From positions 1-50,119 of the forward strand of contig JAKAJH010000020.1 in NCBI GenBank assembly GCA_021813905.1: a DNA stretch of 50,119 nt. The letters are read 5' to 3'. The notes under the pieces were generated by a model, which was not told the DNA's origin, made no database searches, and worked only from the letters and a program-made list of their open reading frames with translations. Made by a program: the position numbers and the translations under genes. Origin of the DNA: Bacteroidota bacterium. Its GTDB lineage: Bacteria > Bacteroidota > Ignavibacteria > UBA10030. Positions 7,932 to 16,895 of the stretch are shown piece by piece. Within the stretch, counting starts at the first letter, position 1. Every line of letters begins with the position of its first letter.

Positions 7932-9347
7932 TCAGTACGCGTCCGAGCCAAACAGCACGGCGCGGACCGTCTTGAGAATGATCTTGAGGTCGAACACGAG
8001 CGACCAGTTCTCGACGTAGTAAATGTCATATTGCGTGCGTTCCGTGATCGGCGCATTTCCGCGAAGCCCGTTCACCTGTGCCCAGCCGGTCATTCCCGTC
8101 TTCACGCGATGCCGTTCCCGGTAGCGTGGCACTTCGTCCGTGAATTGCCGCACGAAGTGCGGGCGCTCCGGTCGCGGACCGACGATGCTCATATCGCCCT
8201 TCAGCACGTTCAGCAGCTGGGGCAGCTCGTCCAGGCTGAACCGGCGAAGGAATCGCCCGATCCGCGTGGCGCGCGGGTCGTCCTTCTGTGTCCAGACCGG
8301 TCCGGTCGCACGCTCGGCATCGGTTCGCATCGAACGGAACTTCAGAAGCGCAAACGATTCGCCGTCCAATCCGATCCGCTCCTGACGGTACAGCACCGGT
8401 CCCGGCGAGCTCAGCTTGACCGCCAGCGCGATCACGGCGAGCACCGGACTCACGACGAGAAGAATGATGCCCGCGCTGATCAGATCGAATGCCCGCTTTA
8501 CGACCTGATTCCAGGTGCTCAACGCCAGTCCCTTGATCCCGAGGAACGGGATGCCTTCGAGATACTGGATGTGGACATGGCTGGTCATCAGATCGAGGAT
8601 GTTGGGGACCATCATCAGTTCGGTGTGGAGGCCTTCGCAGCGTCGGATGAGTTCCGTGAGTCCCTTGTAGTCTCCATCCCCGAGCGCGATCAGTACCACA
8701 TCGATGCCATGCGCGGCGACATGCTCCGGCGTGTCCTGCACGCTCCCCAGCCGCTGCGCCGGTAGCCCTTCCATCGCGCGTCCCTGCTCATCCGCAAAAT
8801 AGCCTCGGACCGCATAGCCCATCGACGGATTGGCAAGCAGCTTTTCGCTGATCCGCCGCGCCGTGTCGGTTGCCCCGACGATCACGACCGATTTCACGTC
8901 GTGTCCGCTTCGATACCACCACCGCTCGAACTTGAGCAGCAGGTATCGTCCGATGCCGACGGTCACCACGGCCAGCAGACCGACCAGGATGACCACCAGA
9001 CGGGAATACGAGAATGTCCGGTAGAAAAAGGCGATGGCCATGATGACGACCAGCCCGATGCCGACAAGCCGTGCGATCGCGAAGAACTCATCCGAGAAGT
9101 GCGCGTTGCGCCGCGGACGGTACATGCCGCGCGCTTTGAAGATCCACAGCCAGATCGGGATCACGACCGCGGACCCTTGAAGGTACGCGGACAGCGGAGG
9201 GTAGCCCAGCGTGACCGGAACGACGGAGGTCAGCGGAGAGGCGAAACGAAGTTCATACGCCGCCAGGAACGCCGCTTCGATCGCAACGGCGTCCATCAGG
9301 ACGGTGAGAAAAGGAATGATAAGATCTGTCCGGCGCTGGGTCGCCAT
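7932..9347 (-). CDS. Undecaprenyl-phosphate hexose-1-phosphate transferase (WbaP/WcaJ type)
   Basis: 471 aa, the usual length of the long polyprenyl glycosylphosphotransferase class. Order: four to five N-terminal membrane helices (about 8-135), a CoA-binding-like Rossmann domain (about 150-260, VVIVGATDTARRI), a re-entrant membrane helix (about 285-312) and the bacterial sugar transferase domain with RQERIG (321-326), the catalytic Asp-Glu pair in SLDELP (373-374) and GPRPE (390-394). It transfers a sugar-1-phosphate from a nucleotide sugar to undecaprenyl phosphate at the inner membrane, starting an exopolysaccharide or O-antigen repeat. It is 14 nt downstream of gmhA and 22 kb from the polysaccharide operon. 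It is a paralogue of the C-terminal half of the 45211-47697 fusion. The sugar cannot be read from the sequence. Confidence 0.9.
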   Translation of the reverse strand: MATQRRTDLIIPFLTVLMDAVAIEAAFLAAYELRFASPLTSVVPVTLGYPPLSAYLQGSAVVIPIWLWIFKARGMYRPRRNAHFSDEFFAIARLVGIGLVVIMAIAFFYRTFSYSRLVVILVGLLAVVTVGIGRYLLLKFERWWYRSGHDVKSVVIVGATDTARRISEKLLANPSMGYAVRGYFADEQGRAMEGLPAQRLGSVQDTPEHVAAHGIDVVLIALGDGDYKGLTELIRRCEGLHTELMMVPNILDLMTSHVHIQYLEGIPFLGIKGLALSTWNQVVKRAFDLISAGIILLVVSPVLAVIALAVKLSSPGPVLYRQERIGLDGESFALLKFRSMRTDAERATGPVWTQKDDPRATRIGRFLRRFSLDELPQLLNVLKGDMSIVGPRPERPHFVRQFTDEVPRYRERHRVKTGMTGWAQVNGLRGNAPITERTQYDIYYVENWSLVFDLKIILKTVRAVLFGSDAY

Positions 9348-9361
9348 GGCGGAGCCGGAGT

Positions 9362-9967
9362 TCAGCCGAACATCTCCTGTTCGACCTGCTGGAAAATGAC
9401 ATGGCCGATCGTGATGTGGCCTTCCTGAATGCGCTGTGTATCGTCGGAGGGTACGATGATGGCGAGGTCCACGAGATCCTTCGCCGGGCCGCCATCCTTC
9501 CCGAGAAATCCGATCGTCACCATCCCTTTTCCCCGCGCCGTACGGAATGCCCGGTTAACGCTTTCCGATTTCCCGCTGGTGGAGATGCCGATCAGCACGT
9601 CCCCCGCAGCGCCGAGTGCTTCGACGGCGCGTGCGAACACATTGTCATAGCCGATATCATTCGCTCCGGCGGTCAGTGCCGACGTGTCCGTCGTCAGCGC
9701 AATGGCCGGAATGCCCGGCCGCGTGATCTTCGGATTCAGGCGGATGACGAATTCGGTCGCCAGATGCTGGGCGTCCGCCGCGCTCCCGCCGTTTCCGCAA
9801 AGAAGAATCTTCTTCTTGTCGTTCAGCGCCCGGATGAGCAGGTCGATCGCCTTCGAAATCTGCGATGCGCACTGCTCGGCGATGCGCTGCTTCGTCGCGG
9901 AGCTTTCCCGCAGGGAATCGGTGATGAATTTCTCTCGATACAGAAGCGTCAGAGGAAGATGCGCCAT
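9362..9967 (-). CDS. gmhA: Phosphoheptose isomerase (SIS domain)
   Basis: 201 aa from ATG 9967; the frame is open 20 codons further upstream but those overlap the preceding gene, and GGAG lies about 8 nt before ATG 9967. Single SIS domain with LLCGNGGSAADAQH, STSGKSESV and the C-terminal RIQEGHITIGHVIFQQVE, which carries the Gln/Glu-His part of the GmhA active site. GmhA converts sedoheptulose 7-phosphate to D-glycero-manno-heptose 7-phosphate, the first step of heptose synthesis for LPS core or glycoproteins. The other heptose genes (hldE, gmhB) are not in the window. It lies between GGGP synthase and a sugar transferase, all envelope lipid/glycan enzymes. Confidence 0.88.
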   Translation of the reverse strand: MAHLPLTLLYREKFITDSLRESSATKQRIAEQCASQISKAIDLLIRALNDKKKILLCGNGGSAADAQHLATEFVIRLNPKITRPGIPAIALTTDTSALTAGANDIGYDNVFARAVEALGAAGDVLIGISTSGKSESVNRAFRTARGKGMVTIGFLGKDGGPAKDLVDLAIIVPSDDTQRIQEGHITIGHVIFQQVEQEMFG

Positions 9968-9983
9968 GAAAGGCTCCGGGTGA

Positions 9984-10754
9984 TCAGCGGCGACCGGCCG
10001 CCGAGTGAATTGCGTCCGCGAACGCACGCATCAGATCCGTGGTCGCGTTCTCTTCCGTGACCGTGCCGGTGACGATGAACGATGCGCCGGCTTCGACCTT
10101 CTGCCGGGCCTCCTCCGGCGTGCGGATGCCGCCCCCGACGATCAACGGAAGCGAGCAATGACGGGACACCTTCCGGATCATTTCGACCGGTACGGACTGG
10201 GTCGCGCCGCTCCCTGCCTCCAGGTAAATGACCTTCATGCCGATCATTTCCGCGGCGAGGGCATGGGCCACGGCAATGTCCGGTTTTGCCCGGGGAATGG
10301 GGCGCGTGTTGCTCATGAACTCCGCGGAGGTCACGGTGCCGCCTTCGATCAGCATGTACGCCGTCGAGATCGTCTCCAGTCCCATGCGCTTGATGATGGG
10401 GGAGGCGATGACGTGATTGCCGATCAGATTGTCGGGATTGCGGCCGCTGATGAGGACGAGATAGAGGATTGCATCGGCCACCGGCGAGATCTGGAACAGG
10501 CTTCCCGGGAAGATGATGACCGGAAGCGACGTGCTGGCCTTCATCGTCTTCAGGACCGCGTCGAATTCGTCCGACAGCATGAGGCTGCCGCCGATGAGGA
10601 AGGCGTCCGCGCCGGCGGCCGTGGCATTCCGGACCACCGCGGGAAGACCGGCTCCCGTTGCTTTGTCCGGATCGATCAGGACAAGGTAGCCCGCCCCGCG
10701 TTCCTTGCGGATGCGAAGCAGCTGTTCATAGGTGCTCATCGGTTGGTCTTTCAT
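9984..10754 (-). CDS. Geranylgeranylglyceryl phosphate synthase (PcrB/GGGPS family)
   Basis: 256 aa (beta/alpha)8-barrel prenyltransferase. Seen: LVLIDPDKATGAGLP near the N-terminus, a glycerol-1-phosphate/phosphate-binding region (YLEAGSGAT, then LIVGGGIRTPEEAR) and the C-terminal FIVTGTVTEEN. The family joins a polyprenyl diphosphate to sn-glycerol-1-phosphate by an ether bond, the archaeal lipid reaction; homologues are known in Bacteroidota. Chain length cannot be deduced by eye. The start ATG at 10754 overlaps the alaS stop as ATGA; a second in-frame ATG at 10739 has no Shine-Dalgarno sequence, so 10754 is preferred. No G1P dehydrogenase gene is nearby. Confidence 0.9.
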   Translation of the reverse strand: MKDQPMSTYEQLLRIRKERGAGYLVLIDPDKATGAGLPAVVRNATAAGADAFLIGGSLMLSDEFDAVLKTMKASTSLPVIIFPGSLFQISPVADAILYLVLISGRNPDNLIGNHVIASPIIKRMGLETISTAYMLIEGGTVTSAEFMSNTRPIPRAKPDIAVAHALAAEMIGMKVIYLEAGSGATQSVPVEMIRKVSRHCSLPLIVGGGIRTPEEARQKVEAGASFIVTGTVTEENATTDLMRAFADAIHSAAGRR

Positions 10755-13564
10755 TTGAGAAGGCGCTGCACGATCGAGGGCGCCTGAGCCAGTGCGTCCG
10801 CGAGTTTTGACGCATCCTTCCCGCCGGCGGTGGCCATATGCGGCCGACCCCCGCCTCCGCCGCCGACGATGCGCGCCGCTTCGCCGACGACTTTTCCCGC
10901 CTCAATCCGTTTGGCTGCCACGAGATCGTCCGTGACGACGCAGACCAGCTGGACCTTGCCGTCGAGAACGCTGCCCAAGAGTCCGACGCCGCTGCCGAGG
11001 CGGGCCCGGAGGGCATCGCCCAGGGATTTCAGTTCATCCGCTGTTCCGACGGTCACCTCGCGGGAGACCACGCGGACGCCGCGCACGTCCTGGGCCCCGT
11101 TGACCATCTCGTCCACCGACCCGCTCAGCGAGCTCAAACGCTTCCGCGCGATCTCCTTCTCCGCGCTCTTGCGCTGGTCGGCGACCCGCTGAAGCAGCTC
11201 ATCGAGCGCCCGGCTCTTTTCCGCCAGACGCGAGAAGTGATTTGCCAGCTCGGGCGAGACCTGTTCCGGGATCCCGTCGCGATATCGCAGATTCTCGAGA
11301 CTCTGTGCGATGGCCGAGAGGTCAGCCGAAGGTGACTCGCCGGCGTCCGCTCGCAGGCGAACGATCTCGCCGACCTGGGCAGCGGCCTGCTGAAGGCGCT
11401 CCTGATACGCATGCACGTCAAGCCGCAACAATTCCAGCGCGTACTGATGTGTGACAGCTTCGATCCGGCGCACGCCGCTGGCCACGCTGCCTTCGCTCCG
11501 GATCTTGAAATAGCCGATGTCGGCGGTGTGTCGGACGTGCGTGCCGCCGCAGAATTCCATGCTGAAGTCACCGAACTGCACGACGTTGACGCGGTCGCCG
11601 TATTTGTCGCCGAAGAACATCAGCGCGCCCAGTGTCTTCGCCTGGTCGAACGGAATATTCCGATGATGCATCAACACGAGATCCTCACGGATCTTCGCGT
11701 TCACCAGCTCTTCCACTGTGGAGAGTTCCTGGTCGGAGAGCCGCGCGAAGTGCGCATAATCAAACCGGAAATAGTCGGGGGCGACCAGAGAACCGGCCTG
11801 GTGCACATGTGTGCCCAGCGTGCGCCGCAGTGCGTTGTGCAGCAGGTGTGTTGCGGAGTGATTCCGCATCGTAGAGGCGCGGCGCTCGGCGTCGACGCGT
11901 GCCTGGACGGACGTTCCTGTCGGCATGTGTGCGGCATCCTCCAGCACGTGCACGACCGCCGTGTCCAGCCTGACGGTGTTGAGGACGCGGTACGTCCGGT
12001 TCACGGCAATCAGCTCGCCGGTGTCGCCGATTTGTCCGCCTGATTCCGCGTAGAAGGGAGTCCGGTCCAGCAGGGCGAATCCCGGTCCGGAAAGCGTGAC
12101 CGTCGCCGCGCTTTCAACCCGGTCGTAGCCGAGGAATTCGGCGGGATGTGCGGCGGCGTACTCCTTCACCCGACTGATCACCTCCGGATCGGTGAGCGTC
12201 GTACGATCACCGGTCGTCGAAGCGTCCACCGCTGCAGAAGTGCCGGCGCGCGATCGTTCCTTCTGTTCCTCCATCAGCTGCGTGAACGCGGCGACATCCA
12301 CCGTCAGGCCGCGCTCGGTGGCCATCAGCTCCGTGAGGTCGAGCGGAAAGCCGTACGTGTCGTACAGGCGGAATGCGTCGTCCCCGGGAAAGGTTTTCGA
12401 ATGGCCGATCTGTCGTACGACGGATTCGAACTTCTCGAGTCCGCGGTCCAGCGTCGCGTTGAAGCCCTCTTCTTCTCCCTTGATCACGCGCTGAATGTGC
12501 TCCTGGTTCGTGCGGATTTCCGGAAAGACGTGACTCATGGTCTCGACGAGCGTGGGGACGAGCCGGTAGATGAAGGGATCGTGTATGCCGAGATTCCGGC
12601 CGAACCGGGATGCGCGGCGGAGGATCCGGCGGAGCACGTAGCCTCGTCCCTCGTTGGAGGGAAGCGCACCGTCCCCGATGGCGAACGTCAGCGTGCGCAC
12701 GTGGTCGGCGATGACCCGCATGGCCACATCCGCCTCCGCCTGTGCCGGCAACGGTGATCCGTCCATGCGGCCGTCGTACCGGCGGCCGGTCACATCAGCG
12801 ATGCTGCCGATGAGAGGGGAAAACACGTCCGTATCGTAGTTGGAATTCTTGCCCTGAAGCACCGCGCAGATACGTTCGAATCCCATGCCGGTGTCCACAT
12901 GCTTCGACGGCAGGGGAGTGAGCACGCCCGCCTCATCGCGATTGTACTGGATGAAGACGAGATTCCAGATCTCCATCACGGCGGCGAGTCCGGCGTTCAC
13001 CATCTCCGCGGTGGCATTGCCCTGCGGCGTCCGGTCGATGTGGATCTCCGAACAGGGGCCGCAGGGTCCGGTCTCTCCCATCTCCCAAAAATTATCCTTT
13101 TCGCCGAACCGGAGCACGTGATCCGGCGCGATGTCGGTCACTGATTTCCACAACCGCTCGGCTTCATCATCATCCTTGTAGACCGTGGCCCACAGACGCT
13201 CCTTGGGGAGGCCCCAGACCCGCGTCAGCAGGTCCCAGGCCCATCCGATCGCTTCTTTCTTATAGTAGTCGCCGAACGACCAGTTGCCGAGCATCTCGAA
13301 GAACGTGTGGTGGTACGTATCCCGTCCCACTTCTTCGAGGTCGTTGTGCTTTCCGCTGACGCGGATGCATTTCTGGGTGTCGGCGGCGCGCGTGTAGGAT
13401 CGGCTCCCGGCCCCGAGAAACACATCCTTGAACTGGTTCATGCCGGCATTGGCGAACAGGAGCGTGGGATCGTCGTACGGGACGACGGGAGAACTGGGAA
13501 CGATCGTATGGGATCGCTCGGCGAAATAGTTGAGGAATGCGCTGCGGATTTCGGCGGATGTCAT
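10751..13564 (-). CDS. alaS: Alanyl-tRNA synthetase
   Basis: 937 aa, slightly longer than the usual 870-900. Class II aminoacylation core at the N-terminus (LFANAGMNQFKDVFLG, KHNDLEEVG, FFEMLGNWSFGDYYK), tRNA-recognition middle region, the editing domain with HSATHLLHNALRR and CGGTHV zinc-binding residues, and a C-terminal DHHA1/C-Ala domain (VGGGGGGRPHMATAGG). All expected motifs are intact, so both charging and clearance of Ser/Gly-tRNA(Ala) should work. It begins 6 nt after the clpS stop and its own stop overlaps the GGGP synthase start, so these genes are one operon driven by the promoter at 13892-13920. Confidence 0.97.
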   Translation of the reverse strand: MTSAEIRSAFLNYFAERSHTIVPSSPVVPYDDPTLLFANAGMNQFKDVFLGAGSRSYTRAADTQKCIRVSGKHNDLEEVGRDTYHHTFFEMLGNWSFGDYYKKEAIGWAWDLLTRVWGLPKERLWATVYKDDDEAERLWKSVTDIAPDHVLRFGEKDNFWEMGETGPCGPCSEIHIDRTPQGNATAEMVNAGLAAVMEIWNLVFIQYNRDEAGVLTPLPSKHVDTGMGFERICAVLQGKNSNYDTDVFSPLIGSIADVTGRRYDGRMDGSPLPAQAEADVAMRVIADHVRTLTFAIGDGALPSNEGRGYVLRRILRRASRFGRNLGIHDPFIYRLVPTLVETMSHVFPEIRTNQEHIQRVIKGEEEGFNATLDRGLEKFESVVRQIGHSKTFPGDDAFRLYDTYGFPLDLTELMATERGLTVDVAAFTQLMEEQKERSRAGTSAAVDASTTGDRTTLTDPEVISRVKEYAAAHPAEFLGYDRVESAATVTLSGPGFALLDRTPFYAESGGQIGDTGELIAVNRTYRVLNTVRLDTAVVHVLEDAAHMPTGTSVQARVDAERRASTMRNHSATHLLHNALRRTLGTHVHQAGSLVAPDYFRFDYAHFARLSDQELSTVEELVNAKIREDLVLMHHRNIPFDQAKTLGALMFFGDKYGDRVNVVQFGDFSMEFCGGTHVRHTADIGYFKIRSEGSVASGVRRIEAVTHQYALELLRLDVHAYQERLQQAAAQVGEIVRLRADAGESPSADLSAIAQSLENLRYRDGIPEQVSPELANHFSRLAEKSRALDELLQRVADQRKSAEKEIARKRLSSLSGSVDEMVNGAQDVRGVRVVSREVTVGTADELKSLGDALRARLGSGVGLLGSVLDGKVQLVCVVTDDLVAAKRIEAGKVVGEAARIVGGGGGGRPHMATAGGKDASKLADALAQAPSIVQRLLK

Positions 13565-13570
13565 GAAACG

Positions 13571-13849
13571 CTACACCTGGATTTGGGTTTGGAGCGCGAT
13601 CTCCTCGAGCGTGCGTGACACGCCGAGACACTCATCCATCGGCCCCTCAAAGACGGCGGCTTTTCCGTTGGTATGGACCTCCCACGTCAGCGCCTCCGCC
13701 TTCGCGGATTCGCACCCGGTCGCCTTGATGATCTGTCCGATCACCTCGTCGAACGTGTGGACTTCGTCGTTGAACAGCACGACGATGGCCGGAGGGCTCA
13801 CCAGAACCTCGGCTTCTTTTTCCTGCTGCCCGGTCGGTTGAAGTGTCAT
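13571..13849 (-). CDS. clpS: ATP-dependent Clp protease adaptor ClpS
   Basis: 92 aa from ATG 13849 (the frame is open 41 codons further upstream, but that part runs through the promoter and has no family similarity). The core [19 protein letters not shown] matches the ClpS loop that holds the N-degron (Asn-Asp after the first strand), and [12 protein letters not shown] is the second half of the pocket. Family members bind proteins with bulky N-terminal residues and hand them to ClpA/ClpC-ClpP. No clpA is in the window. It is the first gene of the alaS operon, 42 nt downstream of the -10 box. Confidence 0.88.
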   Translation of the reverse strand: MTLQPTGQQEKEAEVLVSPPAIVVLFNDEVHTFDEVIGQIIKATGCESAKAEALTWEVHTNGKAAVFEGPMDECLGVSRTLEEIALQTQIQV

Positions 13850-13891
13850 TCCCACAGGAAACGCATCCAAAAAATGGTCTGTTTGCCCAGT

Positions 13892-13920
13892 ATGGTACTG
13901 AAAATTGACACCTGTTTCAA
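13892..13920 (-). promoter_or_regulatory. Sigma70-like promoter of the clpS-alaS operon
   Basis: On the minus strand TTGAAA (13920-13915) and TACCAT (13897-13892) are 17 nt apart. The -10 hexamer is 42 nt before the clpS ATG. It has the same TACCAT -10 as the promoter at 27930-27958. Confidence 0.72.
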
Positions 13921-13956
13921 GAAAGGGGACACGGTGCTCGCTGGCTCCGCCGCAAC

Positions 13957-13994
13957 AAAAAAAGGCCGCCAAGTCTGTTCAACCGGGCGGCCTT
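13957..13994 (-). terminator. Intrinsic terminator of icd
   Basis: On the minus strand, AAGGCCGCC and GGCGGCCTT form a 9-bp stem with a 15-nt loop, running straight into seven T. It lies 20 nt after the icd stop and upstream of the clpS promoter, so it separates the HIT-icd unit from the alaS operon. Confidence 0.88.
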
Positions 13995-14013
13995 GGAACG
14001 CTGTGGCGGTTGA

Positions 14014-15261
14014 TTACATATGCTTCACGATGGCGTCGCCAAAGGCGGAGCAGCTCACTTCCGTCGCTCCTTCCATCAGGCGAGCCAGGTCGTAGGTCAC
14101 CGTCTTCGCGCCGATGGCGGACTCGAGACCTTTGAGAATGAGATCCGCCGCTTCGGTCCATCCCATGTAGCGGAACATCATCTCGCCCGACAGAATCACC
14201 GAGCCGGGATTGACCTTGTTCTGGTTCGCGTATTTCGGCGCGGTACCGTGCGTCGCTTCGAACACCGCATAGCCGTTCTGGTAGTTGATGTTTCCGCCCG
14301 GTGCGATGCCGATGCCGCCGACCTGTGCCGCGAGTGCGTCCGAGATGTAGTCGCCGTTGAGATTCAGCGTGGCGATCACGTCGTACTCTGCCGGCCGGGT
14401 CAGGATCTGCTGCAGGAACGCGTCGGCGATCACGTCCTTGATGATGAGGCCGTTCGGCAGCTTCTGCCACGGACCGCCGTCGATCGGTTGGGCGCCGTAC
14501 TCCTTCTGCACCAGCTCGTAGCTCCAGTCGCGGAAGCCGCCTTCCGTGAACTTCATGATGTTCCCCTTGTGGACGATCGTGACCGATTTTCTCTTGTTCC
14601 GAATGGCATACTCCACGGCGGCGCGGACAAGGCGTTTGGTACCTTCTTCGGAGACGGGCTTGATGCCGATGCTGGATGATGCGGGGAAGCGGATCTTCTT
14701 CACCGCCATTTCCTGCTGCAGCCAGGCGACGATCTTGGCCGCTTCGGGCGTGCCGGCTTTCCATTCGATGCCGGCATAGATGTCTTCCGTGTTCTCACGG
14801 AAGATGACCATGTTCACGAGCTCGGGATGCTTGACCGGCGACGGAACGCCGGTGAAGTACTGAACCGGACGAAGGCACACATACAGGTCGAGCATCTGTC
14901 GCAGGGTCACGTTGATCGAGCGGATTCCGCCGCCCACCGGCGTGGTCAGCGGGCCTTTGATGGCGACGATGTGCTCCTTGATGGCCTCGAGCGTGTCGTC
15001 GTGCAGCCAGGTGTTCGGTCCGTACACCTCGTTCGCCTTTTCTCCCGCGTAGACTTCGAACCACACGATCTCTCGTTTTCCGTTGTACGCTTTGCGGACC
15101 GCTGCATCGAACACGCGTTGCGATGCGCGCCAGATATCGGGGCCTGTTCCATCGCCTTCGATGAACGGAATGATCGGTTGGTCGGGCACGAGGAGACGGC
15201 CCTGTTGGACGGTAATCTTGGAACCCCGGGTTGGCGGGGTGAGTTTGGCATACGAAGCCAT
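14014..15261 (-). CDS. icd: NADP-dependent isocitrate dehydrogenase
   Basis: 415 aa, the E. coli Icd length and type (homodimeric type I). Substrate loop [18 protein letters not shown] (Ser115 corresponds to the phosphorylatable Ser113 of E. coli), [11 protein letters not shown] with the catalytic Tyr (162), [12 protein letters not shown] with the catalytic Lys, and the metal Asp in [31 protein letters not shown] has the Lys-Tyr...Val pattern that marks NADP rather than NAD preference. Decarboxylates isocitrate to 2-oxoglutarate in the TCA cycle. A Shine-Dalgarno AAAGGAG precedes the ATG by about 10 nt, and the gene begins 14 nt after the HIT-family gene. Confidence 0.96.
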   Translation of the reverse strand: MASYAKLTPPTRGSKITVQQGRLLVPDQPIIPFIEGDGTGPDIWRASQRVFDAAVRKAYNGKREIVWFEVYAGEKANEVYGPNTWLHDDTLEAIKEHIVAIKGPLTTPVGGGIRSINVTLRQMLDLYVCLRPVQYFTGVPSPVKHPELVNMVIFRENTEDIYAGIEWKAGTPEAAKIVAWLQQEMAVKKIRFPASSSIGIKPVSEEGTKRLVRAAVEYAIRNKRKSVTIVHKGNIMKFTEGGFRDWSYELVQKEYGAQPIDGGPWQKLPNGLIIKDVIADAFLQQILTRPAEYDVIATLNLNGDYISDALAAQVGGIGIAPGGNINYQNGYAVFEATHGTAPKYANQNKVNPGSVILSGEMMFRYMGWTEAADLILKGLESAIGAKTVTYDLARLMEGATEVSCSAFGDAIVKHM

Positions 15262-15275
15262 GGATGGGAACTCCT

Positions 15276-15716
15276 TTAGCGGTGAAGAAGGTGATGTACG
15301 CGTTGACGCAACCGAAGGCCGGCCTCTCCGAGATCGTTGCCCGCGTATCGCTTCAGGTTCAGCACGAAGCGGATGTTGTCGTCTGCGTGGCGCGGTGTGA
15401 TGTGCAGATGAAAATGGAACACGGTCTGTCCCGCGACCTCTCCGTTGTTCGAGAAGATGTTGTATCCTTCGAGCTGATACTCTTCCACAAGCGCCCGGGC
15501 AACGATGCGGGCGGCGTGCATCATCGGCGGAAACAGCTGCTCCGGCAGGTCAAGGAAATCGCGGCTGTGATGCTTTGGGATGACGAGCGCGTGCCCGTAG
15601 TGGATCGGATGTACATCGAGAACCGAAATCACGTCCTCGTTCTCGAAGATGATCTCTGCGGGAGCCTTCTTGTTGATGATGTCGCAGAAGATGCAGGTGT
15701 CGCGTGACGGACCCAT
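15276..15716 (-). CDS. HIT-family hydrolase (Hint/PKCI-like)
   Basis: 146 aa from ATG 15716. N-terminal [20 protein letters not shown] and C-terminal HFHLHITPR give the histidine-triad signature (HxHxHxx) of nucleoside-phosphoramidate hydrolases; the central His is the nucleophile. The paired Cys (CIFC) and two further His ([15 protein letters not shown]) resemble zinc-binding HIT members. There is no Shine-Dalgarno sequence; the -10 of its promoter is only 11 nt from the ATG, so the mRNA is probably nearly leaderless. An in-frame TTG at 15725 is the alternative start but would lie inside the promoter/transcript-start region. Confidence 0.9.
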   Translation of the reverse strand: MGPSRDTCIFCDIINKKAPAEIIFENEDVISVLDVHPIHYGHALVIPKHHSRDFLDLPEQLFPPMMHAARIVARALVEEYQLEGYNIFSNNGEVAGQTVFHFHLHITPRHADDNIRFVLNLKRYAGNDLGEAGLRLRQRVHHLLHR

Positions 15717-15727
15717 ACGTGGCAAAA

Positions 15728-15756
15728 AATCTATCCAATTTTCGCCCGAAAGTCAA
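15728..15756 (-). promoter_or_regulatory. Sigma70-like promoter of the HIT-icd unit
   Basis: Minus strand TTGACT (15756-15751), 17-nt spacer, TAGATT (15733-15728). The -10 ends 11 nt before the ATG at 15716, which predicts a transcript with about 4-5 nt of leader. It is divergent from the rplM promoter at 15823-15851. Confidence 0.72.
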
Positions 15757-15822
15757 AAATCGGAAACGGGGTGAAGGAAGATGGATATCCCGACGGCGGG
15801 AATACGTCGACACAATTCTCGA

Positions 15823-15851
15823 TTGACTTTTGTGCGGGATTCCGGTATATT
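15823..15851 (+). promoter_or_regulatory. Sigma70-like promoter of rplM-rpsI
   Basis: TTGACT at 15823-15828 and TATATT at 15846-15851 with a 17-nt spacer, 47 nt before the rplM TTG start. This is one of the closest matches to the consensus in the window, fitting a ribosomal-protein operon. Confidence 0.8.
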
Positions 15852-15898
15852 TCAATGCTTTAGTGATTATCACGAACGCGTTTGGCAGGAGAACAGTT

Positions 15899-16339
15899 TT
15901 GGACACTTCACCGAAGACCATCTTCGTGAAACCCGAAGATGTCGAAAAGAAATGGTATCTGGTCGACGCCGAAGGAAAGACCCTCGGTCGCCTGGCCTCT
16001 CAGATTGCCCGGGTTCTCCGCGGCAAGCACAAGCCGGTGTTCACGCCGAACGCCGACCTCGGCGATTTTGTCGTGGTCATCAACGCCGAGAAGATCAAGC
16101 TCACGGGGAAACGCCCGGAGCTCAAAGAACTCTATCACAACACGGGCTATCCCGGCGGTGCGCGGTTCGAATCGTTCCGGGAACTGATCAAGACGAAGCC
16201 CGAGACCGTGATGGAGCATGCGGTTCGCGGTATGCTGCCGCATAACCGCCTCGGACGCCGCATCATCCGGAAGCTGAAAGTGTACCGGGGGGCGACACAC
16301 CCGCACGCGGCGCAGAGTCCGCAACCCATGTCGTTCTAA
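15899..16339 (+). CDS. rplM: 50S ribosomal protein L13
   Basis: 146 aa, close to E. coli L13 in length and similar throughout: [67 protein letters not shown] and the C-terminal HPHAAQ.PQ. The start is TTG at 15899: AGGAG at 15887-15891 is 7 nt away and the protein then aligns from the normal N-terminus. The open frame upstream (from 15830) would add 23 residues that overlap the promoter. First gene of rplM-rpsI. Confidence 0.96.
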   Translation: MDTSPKTIFVKPEDVEKKWYLVDAEGKTLGRLASQIARVLRGKHKPVFTPNADLGDFVVVINAEKIKLTGKRPELKELYHNTGYPGGARFESFRELIKTKPETVMEHAVRGMLPHNRLGRRIIRKLKVYRGATHPHAAQSPQPMSF

Positions 16340-16357
16340 CGGAAGGATCGGAAACGC

Positions 16358-16744
16358 ATGCAGACGAGTATGACCGTGGGCCGTCGGAAGAACGCCGTCG
16401 CCCGCGTCAAGTTGGCCCCCGGATCGGGGAAGATCCTGATCAACAAACGCGAGTTCGAGCACTACTTTCCTCTCGAAATCACGCGCACGGAAGTCCTCAA
16501 ACCGTTCCAGGTCACGGAAACCCTGGGCCGGTACGATGCGCACGTCACCGTTGTTGGCGGAGGCGTGACCGGACAGGCCGGCGCCGTGAAGATGGGAATT
16601 GCCCGTTCGCTCGTGGCGATCGATGAGGATCTGCGCACGGTACTCCGCAACGCCGGACTGCTGACGCGCGATCCCCGCATGGTCGAACGCAAGAAGTACG
16701 GACAGAAGAAAGCGCGCAAGCGGTTCCAGTTCTCCAAGCGCTGA
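16358..16744 (+). CDS. rpsI: 30S ribosomal protein S9
   Basis: 128 aa with the S9 signature [12 protein letters not shown] near the N-terminus, [19 protein letters not shown] in the middle, and the conserved basic tail [18 protein letters not shown] that reaches the P-site tRNA. It follows rplM by 18 nt with GGAAGGA ahead of the ATG; rplM-rpsI is a near-universal gene pair. Confidence 0.97.
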   Translation: MQTSMTVGRRKNAVARVKLAPGSGKILINKREFEHYFPLEITRTEVLKPFQVTETLGRYDAHVTVVGGGVTGQAGAVKMGIARSLVAIDEDLRTVLRNAGLLTRDPRMVERKKYGQKKARKRFQFSKR

Positions 16745-16764
16745 TCGGTTGTGGTCTCACGGAT

Positions 16765-16789
16765 GTCCGGCTGCCCCGGGTGGCCGGAC
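16765..16789 (+). other. Hairpin between rpsI and rpsB (terminator or S2 leader)
   Basis: GTCCGGC and GCCGGAC form a 7-bp stem with an 11-nt C/G-rich loop, 20 nt after the rpsI stop. No T-run follows, so it is at best a weak terminator. Because about 105 nt still separate it from rpsB, it could also be part of a regulatory leader for the S2/EF-Ts unit; no promoter was recognised between it and rpsB. Confidence 0.45.
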
Positions 16790-16895
16790 ACCACTATCAA
16801 TCATATTCTCCGATTCAACCGGGAGTGCCTGTCGCGATGGCGCAGGTTCCGGACGAAGACGACGAGAATAGTCGAAAAACTGAAAGGACGTATCG

